Below are positions 1 to 15,168 of a stretch of 64,000 nt of DNA, one piece after another. Position 1 is the first letter of the stretch. The number at the start of each line of letters is the position of its first letter. This DNA is from Lethocerus indicus (taxonomy: Eukaryota > Arthropoda > Insecta > Hemiptera > Belostomatidae). The notes beneath the pieces are model-generated. The model had not been told where the DNA came from and searched no databases. It saw nothing but the letters and a program-made list of their open reading frames with translations. The DNA lies in assembly GCA_019843655.1 (NCBI GenBank), contig JACDQD010000006.1, forward strand, positions 6,564,034 to 6,628,033, in the 5' to 3' direction. The position numbers and the translations under genes were made by a program.

Positions 1-3000
1 CCCAAGTGAATTGATAAACATCAGAGTTGACGCAGAGAATGTGAAATTTATGATTACCCAGCCGATGAAAAACTGTGGGTAACTCTGTTCCCACCACGCT
101 TCTCAATTATCGCTGCGCTCTCGTATGATTTAACCTTGCAATTTTCCACTTTGCAACGTTATTTTCTTACCCGCACCTGTTGCCAATACAATACACCGAA
201 GTGAAGCGAATTTATTGGCTTGTTGATATATAAAATAACACTTAGTAGCTATTATGTTTTAGTCATCCTTCCTCAATCAAAAGGCGAAGAGTCCCATCGT
301 AGAATCTTTCCGGTGTGGAGATTGTAGAATCGTTTCTGCTATTCGATGAGGCCTTAAGGCAAAAATAATTGAGCGAACAATTCCTATGTGTTTACGGTCA
401 GACCCATTACCAACGGGAATCTACGATAGTGGCATTGTCAGATACAACCGAGGGGTGTCTATTATTATTAGCTGTCTGTATTGTTGGTATACGACGGGCG
501 TTATCGGTCTATTGTCGGAGGCGTGCCACTTTTGCCCGCCAATCAATAAAAAGAAACGACCTGAATCACCGGGTCAAAAACTTCATTTTGTACGGTATGC
601 TACTTTCTTCTGTCACCTTGTAAACGCTAGAGAAAAAAAATCAGTCAGTAATTCGGTATTGATGATCACCATATTCTATGACGGTGAATTAAAAATTTGT
701 TATATGAGAGATTTATGAAAACAATATCGTTAATTCATTCGTGTAGTTGTGTTTCTTCGGATAATCATTAGTAGTAGTTGGTCGTTAGATATCTAATAAT
801 TTACTGCTTAAGACATGTAATAGGTATTCCCTCAGCGCTACATGACGTCATACGCATGAATATCCTCTCGGAAATTCAGCACTCTGAACGGTTTCAGGAG
901 TGGAAAAACCCTCGATCCAAGCCGTAAGGCAGAAGAAACCATCCTGTATATTCCTGAAAATCTAAATCATTCATCGTATGGAAACTTCTTCTTTGTTTTT
1001 TCCTGCCCACCAGCAAAGGAGAATGGTCTGTAAAATGATCAATTAAAGAAAAGCACTCAAATTGTAATCCTGCAAAAGAGTTTGCAGGCTCTGACGAAGC
1101 TCGGGCGACAGCAACTGCAGCTAAATCAAATTCCGGATTGATAAGTCATAATAGGATTACATTGTAGTTGCTCAACGCTATATTAACAATGTTGACGGCT
1201 GTTGGAAACTGACGTGACTGAGATCTAGATGAGCCATTATCGCTTCTTTCTATTACACTCCAGTTCCCAACTTCCTCGCCGCTCCGAGAGAACAGTTAAT
1301 GGTTTGTTATTCACAATGTGGAAGTAACTTGCAACTGATTTGTATCGTGTTCCCAGCGTGTTTTGTAAAGCATAACATTTCATTTCAGCACGATTTCAAT
1401 TGCGAAGCTGGACAGGCATTTCTACGCTTCTTCGATTGTCAATCATTGTCCGGTTTATTGTATGTAAAGTATAAGAGCGAATTTATGTTAACTGTATACA
1501 AATGCGGCTAATAAAAAAAGCTCAGAAAGTGTTGAGTTGGTCAAACTCTAATCACGATAAGCTCTAATCCTTTGCATGTTGGAAATTATAAGCGGCCCTG
1601 TTTCGAAATTCAACAAAACGTTCGCGAGAATAGGTAATTTTCTTAAAACGAATCGTACAATATCATTAACAGCGCGGTGCCATTGTCGTGCTGCCGGTCA
1701 CTTAATGGGTCTCTCTCTCTCTCCTCGAACACACTGTAATAGGCGGTGGTTAATGGGTTGATTTACGTAAATAAATATACACCGATGTCATGCTTCTAGA
1801 AAACTGTAATTATGCAGACCCAGCTGATTGCGTTTCCTAATGACGCAATCCGTCTCTAGTATCTCGCCTTCTCGTCTTAAGGTTTCTGTATCACGTACCG
1901 TAGGAATTCTGATGAGTGAATTCATAATTTAATATTGATAAAAAATTGTACGACATATTATTTATTAATAACCTGTATTAAAACATACCGGTAGCATAAT
2001 GGATTATACATTTCCCTTCATTTCGAAAAAATAGGGATCTTACTATTGAAATTATATTGCTTAAACTATTTTTTAAATTCAAAATTAATATAAATCCGAA
2101 TGCTATATTGCGCGCCATATTTAAATGACTAATACATAAAGACTAATATTTTTAGCACTGTGTATATTTTTAGCAAGGCTAAGCGAACCTCCTATGGTTA
2201 AGAGAAAATATCAAGGAAAGCAGAAAATGGATAACGTCACTTCGTCGCCTGATAAAATTCTATTGACCTAATTTTCACGGTATATTTATGATGCATACTA
2301 AGTAGGTTGCTAAATAGAGAATTGTAGTACAGCTATCTGGGTAGACGGTTTATAAATTGCAAAATGTCAACTAGGATGCTCCCTCCCGGTACGGAGGCCT
2401 CCCTCTGACACATCCCGTATGCGCTTTACGCGGGTGACCGACCTTATTAGCCCCGATCGACAACCGGTTTGATAGGAGACGCGCTTTCGAACAGTAATTC
2501 GTCATCGACTATGAATCTTGGCTCCCAACCAGAAAGCCCGGTGATCTTCGGCCAATACATAGAGTAGGTACAACTCAAAATATAGCCATTAATTTGATCT
2601 ATTCTTTGAATTTTATTTCAAATCCTAATCAGATTTTTTCTCTGTATTTATATAGGGCAATAAGGTACTAATTCCTCGTTATGAGCGACCAATCATATTT
2701 AATTCGGGAATCTCAAATAATTCTAATATTCATTTTTTATTATAAGAGAGTCCAAATAACCCCCCCTCAGATCTTCAGATGTCGCAAACAACGATCTCCC
2801 CGGCTTACCCATAGTTCCGACTATAAATCACTGGCATAGCGCTCTGGACTTGTTCAATCCTTTTAATAACATATGTATTCAGGCCTTGTAAGTCTCAAAA
2901 TATATATTATATATACCTATATTATTTATTTTTAATGTCCAGGATCTGATTTCAAATCAGTCAGTATGAATCAGTCAGTTCGAAAATAGTAATCCTCTTT

Positions 3001-3721
3001 TTTTCCATCCAGGACCGACGTTTATCGGCTTATAGCCGGGGTATAACCACAAATTTATTTATTCAGGAATGCGCACTATGTTTTTATATATCGCGTATAG
3101 TGAACAAGGCCATCATCGTTTGGATAAGTGTTACGTTATCCGGTCCAACTGTATTCGGTCGAAGGTTAACAGAGATTAATGTCTCGGACGAAACAATTGA
3201 TATTTTCGGCATTGATATTCGAGAACACTTTTAAAGTTTAAACGCGGACAGGCGAAGGTCCCGAGAGATGTCACCGCCGACGGGTTTTTACAACGACCGG
3301 TTAAGCGGCGTTTGAAAATTATCATCAGCCGATTTTCCTTCTGTGGTTCCCCCGCGTACTTTATTGTATTGTTCAAGAACGATACCGGGACAAATAAAAA
3401 CTGTCAGATAATATTTTTTTATAAATGTCGTGCAAATGTGGTGTGTTTCTTTCTGCAAAGATTTCTTATAGCTGAAAAGGGCACATAAAACCGGTAGATA
3501 ACTGGTTATCTGTATTCATCTACTATCCTATAATGTTTAAGTAAATGTATTAACATAACCAATAATCGTTCATGCTCCATTTATTGGCAAAGCTGCATTA
3601 CCTATAACCTCTTTGGAACTTAAATAGTGTGGTATGCATGCCGAAAGCCGAGGAACCTGTCACCATTACTATGCAATTTCAGGGGGGTGTTAGAGATAAA
3701 TAAATATATGAATATGTATGT

Positions 3722-3740
3722 GTATATATATATATATATA
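3722..3740. repeat. short (TA)n microsatellite
   Basis: A pure alternating TA run of about 19 bases in AT-rich non-coding DNA. Confidence 0.9.
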
Positions 3741-6306
3741 TTCCTAAATGTCATCTCGCATTAATCGCACGTCAATAAACTGACATCCCATTTTCTCTAG
3801 TTAATTCTACCCGCTGGTAAAAGAGAGAACGGCCCCGTGACCTCCTTCATTCGTGACGAATTCTTAATGCAATTTACGGCCAGGATGACGCCAAAGTATG
3901 ACTTCTCACAAATCAAATTTATCATCCACATTTATATCTGGATGAAAAAATAAATGAAGTAAAAAATGTAAACGCGACAGGCAATATATGGCCGTCTGCG
4001 GGGGTTGGATCACAAGAACCTTGGTGTGCAACGCATTATTATATTCAGGGACAGAACTGCAGAAAATTGCAGAGCAAATTAACGAGTGTATTTCAGACAA
4101 AATAGACATCTACGAAATGTGGTTGTGTTAAATAACTCTCCATTCGACAATTACAGTGTCCAGGATGTTAATTACAAAGGAATTGTTTTATTTAAATCAC
4201 AAATCGATGAGGTCGCACAGAAAACTTCAACTTACCGGCGACCATGACAAAAAACTTAAGCACTTTTAACCACATCCTAATATAGGACTAAAAAGATGTA
4301 AGCTAAGCACTAATCACGCAATGTACAAGAAAACCACTCCAATTTTCTGCTTTATCAGAGGGAGGAAACAATAAAAGTAAGAACATAGTAGTGAAAGTCA
4401 TACATTCGAACAGTCAATTGTTCAAACATTTATTGTTTAAATGCACAGCTCTAAACGCAAAGAAATATTTTAATTAAGTTAAATGATTATTTCTTCTAAT
4501 TTAAAAATATTATTAAAATTATTTCTTCAAATTTAAGATATATTCTGTAATGAAGTAGTAAACAATAATTGATTTTCATATATATTTATAGCTATATTTT
4601 TACAGTTATATATAATCAATCATATTTCACTTAGTTGCGTAGGAAATAATCGAAATGACATTAGCCGGCCCTTACCAGAGTTGGAAATAATTATAAGTTA
4701 TAATATATTTAAAATAATCTCCTAATGGTTCGGACTCTGCAGACGTTAGGGGAGTCTATAAATGATTTAGCTTTCGGCCGTCACACTCCGAATATCTGGG
4801 ACAAGAGCATGAACGAAAGGACACGACCGGAGATGATATATTGGATGTACCGCACATTGAGAGGGGACCATAAACGTTCAATAAAGTGGAAGGCACCGGG
4901 CCACGGAGTATATTGTTCACCCGGACGGTACCGACAGACCGATTGGAAAGTCTCTGGCAGCCCCCTTTCTCAGAATCCTTTATAGGACACCGTGAAATGG
5001 TAACGAAAAACCTATGGGGAATCGAATTACCCGCAATGCATCCTATATCCGGCCGGCATACATACCTACTTAGTCAAGACTCAGAGACAACCCAAATTGG
5101 CGATCGTGTATAATGAACGGATTCGAATTTGGAAGAGCCTATCTCTTACAAAAAAACTTCAAGAAACTAACGGAATACTTATATGGCCAGCAGAAAGCGA
5201 TCACAATCCCAATTACATTAAAATACCTCATTCCATGACATAATTCAATCAAGTAACAGACGGTAGTACGGTAGTTATATGATATCTTTGCATCTTAAGA
5301 CAGTAATTTTTAAATCCATGGTGTGGTGAATAATTGTTTCTAGATGAGTGAATTCCCCTATGGCGTCAGTATACTTATATTTTCTACATCGTGTCCATTG
5401 GCAATACAAACAAAATTACTCACAGGCAACAAACTGCTTAAGCGCCCAATTAATCCTTAGACGGGTATGATCTACGCATTTACAGTTAGTTATAATTAGG
5501 AACCTTTTGTTGATTATTATTTCTACCGAATTCCAATATAAATGTCGTGTAATGATACTCAATTAAGTAATTTCGCTCTTCTTAACCCGTGATAATCGTT
5601 GCCTTATTTTCCTCCACTTTTTAATGATGGCTACTCCAGCTATTCCGTCCATTCAAGTAGCCGACCTATGACGATAGTAAGCCAAAGAACACTTATACAG
5701 AAAGTAATCCTCATTATCAAGTGGAGAAAACCAATTTAGGCATCTGGATTGCCCCCTTTAATTATTTGATGGCTTTTGATGATTGCATTATAATTGCAGC
5801 TAAATGTCTTTGCCTAGATTCTCTCAGAGTGTTCCCTCGCTATGACCTTTCAGATAGCCGTACGACCTAATCTGTCCATCACGCGCATCTTTTCTTTATG
5901 TTGGCTTTAGTTTTGGATGAGGATATAAAAGAAACTAATAGTTTGCTAAAATTTGCAACAATTTCGTTTTCGGCAATGGACCTAATCCTAACTGAATCAT
6001 AATGGGATAATATAGGAAGAGATCATGGTTACCTTGTAGTATAAAGTTTTAAGATCGATTATAAATAAAACAAATGTCAAATTTTAGCCCTCCAAAGCCG
6101 GAGAGATCGTAAAAAAGCCTTTACAGTCCTATAAAAAATAATAAAGAATTCCCGAAAGAGAAATAAAGTGGGAGCCAAGAAGTAAAGAACGCTCCTCCAA
6201 CCTTGGCCAGAACCTGGACTTCCGAGAACCTAAAACGTCGACAGGAAACGGATTATGTCATATAAAAATACCTGAAACGCTCGTATTATTCGGACAAGGA
6301 AGTCCA

Positions 6307-6311
<5 letters not shown>

Positions 6312-6352
<41 letters not shown>
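6312..6352. repeat. (TA)n microsatellite
   Basis: A pure alternating TA tract of about 41 bases. It is one of six such tracts in the window. Confidence 0.95.
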
Positions 6353-6356
<4 letters not shown>

Positions 6357-9300
6357 AATTTAAATTCTCCCTATCGTGAGATAAGTATAAAATCCATGGC
6401 GAAATGAAAAACGAATGTGGGTGTCGGTCGAAGGAACAAAAACACGTCCCGGATCGTAATTTATCCCTGAAGCTATTTATAAGTTTATGACCCAGTTTCT
6501 GTCGGAATTGCGGTGTAATACGGCCGTAAGTTTCTTCTGTCGATTTCTTCGGCTAATCTGAATATTTTCGCTGCGCAGAATTCTCACATTCTACGTAACT
6601 AATAAAGGGAAATACAAAAAAAGTGGCCCAAAATATAAAAAATACAAAAAATAAAGACAAATAAAATCAATTAAGCTGTATATAAATTCCAAAGACCGGT
6701 GGCAAATACTATACTTAATAAGCAACACATTTATTAATAGGAATAATTTTATCGCGATGATATCATAGTAACCGGAATGTCCAAATCATTTCATTGCAAA
6801 AGGTCGCATAAATTCTTGTTGGCGGTTTTTAGTATTATCATAGATATTGCTTCTCGTAATGTCTTATGAAATATGGGGCGATATTTTAGAGAGCGAAGCC
6901 TTTTAGAGAGGATCGACTGGGAAAGGTCAGAACAGCGCCTTGCCCGGTACCGAATCAAGGATACTTCCGACCGTTTCCTGTGCGGCATTTTTTTCAATTC
7001 AGCTCTCTATCTTTCCCGCGGGGGCTCGTCGACCCTCGACTTTTGCGGCGTGGGCTTTTCCGCCGGCATTGGTGACTGCGATTTAGGGGCAGGAAAGGCG
7101 CGGAAAGTGATCAAAGCCCACCGACGACCGCGGAATCCTGACTACAGATGATGCATACTTGGGTTAAAGCATAACCATAATTATTATTCAGTACCCTCCC
7201 TCATAGTTTTCCAATTGCACAATCGCGGTTTAGTATAATTTTGTATTATTGAAGTAACACGCGTGTCGTGCTTATACTATATAAATTATAGACTAGATAC
7301 TATATAGTCGTCATAAGACTACGTTTATTGTAAAAATTATTTAAGAAGCCAGGTCTAGGTAAAAACCCCGAAAAAGACTCCACTCACAGAGGGGCAATGT
7401 TGTGTAGGTGTTTCCATAATTTACTATAAATAAATGCAACAAATTAATTGAAATCCTAAAAGTGATTTAAAAAAAACACCTACCAATATATATGACGTGT
7501 TTCACTCTACTATAATTGCGAGGAATTCAGGCGTACGTAATGAAAATCGGTGTAAAAAGGCATGTTTCTTTCTTTGAGCCATGCTAATTTCGAATAATTC
7601 CTGAATCTGATTTTAAAATAGCGCTCTAAGCGGATCCATTTAATTGCCTGTTTTCATACCGAGTCCTGATTTCATTAACATCTATGCAAATGAAATTCAA
7701 GTTGTCATTCGATCCTTGTGGTTCGAAGAAGATTTATGGTGGACTTTATTATTTCGAAAAATAGTACAAACCAACTCTTGCAAGCTTAATAAATGTAGAT
7801 ATTTATTATTTGTCAATTTTTTAAATATTGAATTATGGATGTGTCCTTAATTATACTTTCTGGGGACTTTTATGCCAATTTGAAGGCTAGCCAGTTATTA
7901 AGTCACTGATCACCTAATGCAACATCTAAAAAATATGAATTTCAATAGTAATGCAATTTTCTATATAATTTAGAATTAAAGCCGAATCGTTTAATAATGA
8001 ATCTCATTCATGAATCGCAATAATTTTCATATAAAATACGCGTGGGAGTTGATATAGTATTCATTCTCGCCCACGCTATATTGATAACGGCGCTTGGTTA
8101 GACTGAAAACGACAATGTTTGGTATTGCTGGTTTGCCGCTACAGACGCGACGATTATTATTCATGACAACTCTCAATCGTTCTTATAACTCGGGCTGTCT
8201 TGAACATTATCATCTGTCTAGGATAGAAGGGTTTCATTGTTTCATTATGATCAGATTCCAGGAACAAATTAAATACCCTGTTATCATACTTCAATCTGTA
8301 AAACTCGTACTATGCCAGCATGAAACTTGTTTTAATCCTGAGTTGATTCTCTTTCTGCTTTACTGCAGAATTAATTTAAGCGAATGGGATTAGAATTACT
8401 AAACTCTGTTAACACTCTGATAGAAAACATAAATAATAATACTATAAAGAAGTACAGTCGCTGTAAATGTTTTGTCTTATAAAATAAAGAATAATTGCAA
8501 CAAAATAACTCTGTTATCAGATTTTTTTATTGACTTAAGCATATTTATTTTCTAGTATGCTGTATAAAATGTATGGCTGAAATTTGTACATACTAGTAAT
8601 AAGATGTTTAAATTCATCTACTGTATAAATGCGAACAAAGCTTACCAGTTCGAATAATGGAGTTTTTTTACGTCAATAGAAAAGACAGTAAGAAAAACAG
8701 TAAAACATACAGTGATCCTAATATTAGCTGAATTACCAGGCATGAATAAATGAATGCGTGGAAGTCAATAGGGAGACTATTAATTCGTTTTAACTGGATG
8801 ATAAGTTTGGCATTGTACCAAAACATGATGTTCGGTGCACAATGGGCCCGCCCACTATCGGTTTGGCACACTCGGCGCATTAATTAACAAACGGTAGAAC
8901 AATTAAATGAAGATTAATTACCGTCGTCCAACTTCCCATCACCTCCTCAATAACGTCGGCTCAATTGATCTGTATCAACTGGTGAAATATTTAACATAAT
9001 CGTTACTGTCCGACATTATGGGAATTTAACGCTCTGTCAAACCGTCTAAATCAAATGGGCGGGGTGTATTAATGAATTTCAAATGACTCTATTTATTAAC
9101 CTTACCACGGCCTTTGTTAGAGTATAATAATATCGGCATATTTAGTATAGATCTGCTCTATTAAATTAGTCGTTTAAATTTTTTTTGTAGTGCGCACAAA
9201 AACTGTAAAGGACAAACATTCCAATATAGAATTTTTATGTGCGAAGAGAAGTCAAGCCAAACAGAGGGAATGAATAATAAAACCTGTTTAATCCTCTTTA

Positions 9301-10706
9301 CAATGAAACACCGTTCGCTTGGTTGAGAACCGCTATTGTGAAAAACGGATTTTCAATTAGAGGAGAGCCCCATTTTGCGATTGAGAGAGCAGATATTCGA
9401 GCGCCTCGACCATAGTTTTATTGGAGTCAAATAACTTCAACTGGAACGAGTGATCAATGTTAGTGAAAGTCAACTCGGACTGGTTTCGCTAAAGTAATTG
9501 GGTTAAACTCAAAACGGACAAATGATATTTGCAAGAAGCCACCGAGTGAAGTGTGTTGGGCCGTTTAGAAAAAAGACAAATTGATTCATATTTAATCGAT
9601 TAATTTCTCTATTTCAACATCTCAATCTGTTACCACTGTGTGGATACAAAATTGATAGTCCCATGTTTTGTATTGTCCCAATTTTCAATAAACATTCTAC
9701 GGGATAAAAGTGTATTATCCTTTATTTTATTTACATTATTTATTAGTCACATCCTTAATGATGCTACTAGAGTAGCCAAATATGCCATTGTTTTTCTATT
9801 GTTTTAATTAATTCTGCCATTGTTTTCTGTGTCGTACACCGATAATTTATTACAATTAGTATATAGTGTATTGGTGTTCGAGGAATCTCGCTTCAATTTT
9901 CAAATATAAGTTATGAGAATGCAAACCTAAAAACACAGTCCTTGTGCGCCATAACACCTTGGGCTGTCAGCTCCATTGCGATTCTGAAGGTCCTCACTTA
10001 AAGTGTTGTTTTTATCATTTATTATTTACTATGTATATTATTATTATTTAATATTTTACTCTAGAAGTTCACTTACAATTAGGATGCAGGAACTCGCTAT
10101 AAAAATAATTAACGGTAGGTAAATGTGTCATAAGCGGAAAACACACCACCAGTTATTGTTACACTTCAACTCAGGTTATAAAATGTAATGCCTTACTATA
10201 AATCTGAAGGTTGCGATATAGGCCGAAGCATTTCTGAACCCGTTGCGGTCTTCATAGAATTTTTTCCGAAGGGAATGTTGCGCAAATATCTTCACGGATT
10301 TTAATTTGAATTGTCGACCGGACTACGTCGCTTTGTTGGGGCCCGACAATCGGGCATTATTGAAGGCGGGGACGTGGCCACAGTTTGCACAACGCACGGC
10401 CCTTACACTCGGTAACAAAACGCAGCCTAAATCGGTTATTATAACACGATATTGGCTATAACACTCATCAAAAGATGTGGCGTGACGCCGCTTCAGAAGT
10501 ACGAGGATCGGCCAGTTCAGTTAATATTAATAAATTACTTCCGATATTTGTCATTATTGTTGTTAGTTAGTATTTCATACTCCTGCCAAAATGAAATAAT
10601 CGTAAAACGCTGGTCAATTTCTATGAACTAATATTTAAACATTACCCGAACTTATTGACGTAGTACAGCTGTAATAAAGTCGAAGAAGGGTTTAATCAAG
10701 AATAAT

Positions 10707-10950
10707 AAATCTCCTCTTTTACCGTAGGTTCGTGGTGTTTCTGTCTCATCTCGCTGGTTTGGTCTTTTGCTACCAACTTTTAGTCACTACATCCAAAGTG
10801 CCAACAGTGACTAACACCGCTACTGAACATGGCGAGCAGCCGAAACCGGTTTAGCAAAAGACCAAACCAGCGATAGGAGAGAGAAACACCACGAACCTAC
10901 GGTATTCCAACCCCTCGCAGACCACAAAACAGGTAAAATCTCCTCTTTTA
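10707..10950. mobile_element. foldback mobile element carrying a hammerhead-like motif
   Basis: Two arms of 52 bases (10,721-10,772 and 10,852-10,903) are reverse complements with three mismatches, separated by a 79-base loop. The whole is flanked by a 15-base direct repeat, AAATCTCCTCTTTTA, at 10,707-10,721 and 10,936-10,950, read as a target-site duplication. The right end (about 10,904-10,935) matches, in reverse complement, the left end of the element at 23,495-23,923, so both belong to one family. It has no open reading frame and must be non-autonomous. The 15-base duplication is too long for most cut-and-paste MITEs and, with the ribozyme motif, points to a Penelope-like or other target-primed retroelement derivative. 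Confidence 0.75.
10819..10855 (+). ncRNA. decayed hammerhead-ribozyme motif
   Basis: Same arrangement as the intact copy at 23,842: GCTA, then the core, a GGC-GAGCA-GCC hairpin, GAA, the palindrome ACCGGT, the cleavage-site base and TAGC. The core reads CTGAACA instead of CTGANGA, changing the catalytic G8, and the cleavage-site base is T. Inferred to be inactive. Confidence 0.6.
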
Positions 10951-13900
10951 TTTCTTTATCCCTTTGTACTTTATACTAGAATAGGGGAAGAAAATGGCCG
11001 CTGTTTCGGGGGACTTATCAGCGATATTGAAATAAAAGGTGAATTTCCCAGGACGTATCCTGTGCTCTACCTGAGTATAGTTCCTTTTGTCCTTTACTTA
11101 CCTGCATTATTATATAATATTAATTATTACTGAGGTTATTTCATTGTTTTAAAACATTTCTATAATCGTTTTTCTGACTACTATTTATAAGATCAAATTA
11201 CCAGAAGTACAATTATCTTTCCCAAACGTTTCCTTCAGTTTCTACAAAATTATTTCCCAAGCAATAAATTCTGAGAACAAATAAGAGATCGGTTGCGTCC
11301 GATACTTAATTCTCATCTCCTTCTCTGTTTTCTACCGACTTATACAAGTTGGCTGATTTAAATTTTCATTTCCCGGAATCGGCAATGACTGAGCGGCATT
11401 CAGATGAGTTCCCTCCAGGGATTATTCAGCCCGCATTTAACAGGATAGGCCGAAAAAATACACACAAACACACACATGCTGAAAGCAGTGAGCCAGCTCA
11501 AATTTAAAGGTCGGACGTCTAAGAAAATACAGAATTAGAAGTCGGAAGGCGTAGCAGTGTATGTACTTCTGATTCATAGAGGCGACGGCAGACCTACCTG
11601 CCGCCCGCTCCAACTTCAATCGTTCATTATCCGAACAATGTTCTCTGGCCTAGCTTCAGGGCCGAGCGTTGTTTACCGTTTTGACTTAGAACAGTTTAAA
11701 CAACATTTATTCAAGTTGCAAACAAAACAAAATTTATTCAAATTATTTGTTTAATATATTTGGAGACTTTAATAAGTTATGGTCGAAATGATGTATGTCC
11801 AATAGCTGGTAGTTAATAAATAATAACAGGTTTCGGCGTGAAGTTTTTTTCTTTTGTGATTAAATCATATAGATTAAAGCATGTAAATCATTTTATACCT
11901 CTAGTTGAAACTCGTGTATTTCCCAATATTATAAATGAGCGAGTTTGTGTGAAGAATGAGCTGTTACTGTTAAGAGAGACTTTAATGCTGGAAAAATATT
12001 CTCCCGAAGACGCTGAACAACTCTATATTTATATCGAATTCCATTTATAACATAGATATCTGTTCATGCAAGTTTAACAAGTTTACATTTAGGAAACTCG
12101 TATTTAATCATTTTTATCGCCTAATCCATTATTATCTTCAGCGAGTGTTCATTTTCGATCCAATTGTTGTAATGTATGGGTTTCCTACCGCATATACGGA
12201 AAAACACAGGAAGGTTTGATAGGTGTAGGTTTCAGTTTTTACATAAAATAGTGGTACATCCACCAAAAGAAAATGTTTGGCAGAAAATATTTTTCAACTG
12301 TTACGAGAGAGCTCTCGCCGGGGGGAGCCTTGGGGCGGTGGCCGTCCTTGTCCCGCACCTGATCGGTCACTCGGGACCCGCGCACAGCTTATAACCTCTT
12401 TTCCAAAACACTATTTACCAAAACCACTAACTCAGGAGCAATTTTCCTTATTTAGAGTTATTGTTGACGTACAAGTAATTTCTACATGCAAACACTACAA
12501 GCGTGAAGCGGATAGTTACATAACCTTTTCAGAATAAACTTTACCGATACAGCGATAACTTCAATTGAAGGGGATGGCAGTATCGCCTTCGGGGATAATT
12601 CAAACAAGATTTCCCTAATAGCGACTAGAAATTATACCGCCACAAAAAGCCTGACGGGAGAAAAGGCCACAAGGCGGTCAGCTTATCAACCCGAACGAAC
12701 CTTAAAAACAAATCGAAAAGAAGCAGAACAGAAAACAAGAAACAATTAAAAACATTATCTAAAAAAAATTAATACGACATTGCGCAATATTTATATCCAA
12801 AATATGTTTGTGCTTGTTATTCTACACCGATAATCAATTTCTTATGTAATAAAAAAAATAATGATGATGAGGTATATTCCCAATGTCGCGACTGTTCGTT
12901 CGGTTTTCGGGCAGTCCCGAAAAACAGGAATATTCCATTCAGTCTGGAAACTTCCACTTGGATGGACTGTCGAACGTCGAGAAAATGGTATACCCCCAAG
13001 CGAAAAATTAACCGGCGATTGTGAGAGTTCCAACAACACGGGAGAATGACCTTCTTGCAGTGCCGCCGTCTAAACCTGATAGCTCCACGTATTTAGGGAA
13101 GATTGTCCTATTCTTCCCTTAATCAGTTCGAAGGAAGACGTGATAAAAAAAACTAGTGCACTGAACAGTACTGGTCTGTGGTATAAAGTTAGATCATTTG
13201 ATAAAAGTACTATAATTCAGTCATCCTATACCTAATCATCCAGTATATCTAATTTCAGACTATTTATTTAAATAGTGTCTGATATTTTTACCAATAAACT
13301 AAGATGAAATCGTTGATTAAGTTTTGAAAAAATCAATTAATTGCTCAAAATTATCCTAAATTTCTAGGAATTCATGTTGTACATCAACAATGATCTTCAT
13401 TTCTGAAGGACGAATGAGAGCCGAGAGCGAATATTCCGACGACGAAACACGGAACTTAATCTAAGATTTGATTACCTCAACAAGTTATACGCTATAACAT
13501 ATTTTGGATACGCCTGCGGAAAATAACACCGGGGTTCAAAAATACCGAAAATTTAAGGAGGATCGTGAACTACAACGAAAGTGGAATAGCGGGCCGACGC
13601 TTTTTGATGCCTATCTCGACTTATCTGATCCGCGTGTGAATGTCAGGGCTACCGCCCGTACCGTAGGGGTCGACATATTCCAGTTTTATTCGGGGGCTCA
13701 CCATGTTCATATGTCAGTGTCACCGCGTAGTACATACCGCATAATCACGATTTGTTTTGCTTTGTTTCTCGCGCGAATGTATTCAAAAAGGAAAACAAAA
13801 CACCAGGAATATTTTATTGTATGATCTGTTTTCGTAATAATTTGTACTCTAGAAACCATTCATTTAGTGTCTTGAGGAAAAATAAAGAAATCAGAATTAA

Positions 13901-15168
13901 AATCTCTCGATAACTTCCGTATACCAAATAAAATACGTCGATTTTGGAAAATTATATAATACGATGTTATAGATAATTGAAATTGTGTCAAGCATTTTTC
14001 AAATATCTGAATTTTTTAAATGAAATATTTTTTCCCCAACGATTTTAATTGTTTCGTACAATGACAACACGTTTTCGAGTGCGGCATAAACTATGAATTA
14101 CAATTATACGTCAGTGCAATTCCAGTGGAAGTCCTGGCGCAAACTTCCCGCGGCCGTTCGCAAATTGTCGACACCGAAAGTGACAATTAGTGAAAATTTC
14201 GGTAGGTTAAAAAACGAATCCTAAACAACGTTTTCCCGTGCACGAAACTGCCACCAAACTGCGAATTTGTTTTCGGCTTCAATTTCCGCGGTGGAAAACT
14301 GTAATTTCGAGAACAATGTTACAAGGACGACGAATCGTCTGGAAGTGCGTGATTATCGCACACAGCCCAGTGAATCGCCTCGGAATCATATTCCTATCCG
14401 GGAAATTCGTCCCAAAAAAAAATCTAAGATAGAAAAATTAGATAGAAAAATTATCTAAGAGTTCGCCTAAGAATGTGAGGCGCTAACAATAGGAGACGTT
14501 CTTTCCTCCTGGACGGGCCCGGACGAATTTGCGTTCACATCACATGCACCGCTGCTGTGAGTAACGCACGCCTAATCAGATTTACCGTACCGAGAAAACA
14601 TTTTTTCCCTATTTAACGGTGCCCTAATCACACTCGTTATTTTCAATTCTCTGCAGAGACACACTGCCTAATTCGGACACTTCACGCAGAAGATTAACCG
14701 AATTTCTATCGGTATAATAAATGAAAGATACTGGAAATGATGGTTCAAACAGCTAATATAACCAAATTCAAATTTCAAACAAGTTTATTTCATTAAATAC
14801 AAATAATACATCGATGAGACAATATACAAATCGTGATTCCTACATGCATGCCGGCCTATTGGCCTTACTGCATATATATGTACTTAAATATTATGGTACA
14901 TTGGTCGTGAATATTTAACAATTTTGTATTGATAATCGGGAAAATATACAATAAAAACCCGAGAACTTAAGCTACACTCACTACATTCACTAGCTAATAT
15001 AACCTAGTCGCTGATTTCAATCCTTTACTTTTTCCAAAATATCATTTTCCTACGGGATTATTAATATTTATTTATTTATATTATTATTAATAATTAGTAC
15101 GTGGTTATTTCAATTCGAATATTGACAGGCATAGACTTCGGAGAGTATTGAAACGGCGACCTTTCGAT

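Larger units (their letters stand above)
1..15168. other. intergenic or far-upstream DNA with no recognisable gene
   Basis: I looked for exon-like stretches, known protein motifs and splice-bounded reading frames on both strands and found none that I can support. Open frames here are short (at most about 110 codons), match no family I recognise and lack convincing splice context. The DNA is AT-rich with CpG at roughly the expected level: in 9,001-9,500 I counted about 20 CpG. It contains TA microsatellites near 3,722 and 6,312 and a foldback mobile element at 10,707-10,950. GC-richer patches near 7,010-7,140 and 10,300-10,440 could be regulatory but carry no motif I can name. It may be intergenic or an upstream intron of a gene starting outside the window. 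Confidence 0.6.

Noticed and set aside
1911..1925. CTGATGAG, a possible hammerhead core
   Set aside because: No GAAA partner, no flanking pairing and no match to the repeat family that carries the real motif.
4725..5113. Two overlapping frames of 86 and 75 codons
   Set aside because: Unrecognised, overlapping in different frames, with no splice context; treated as chance.
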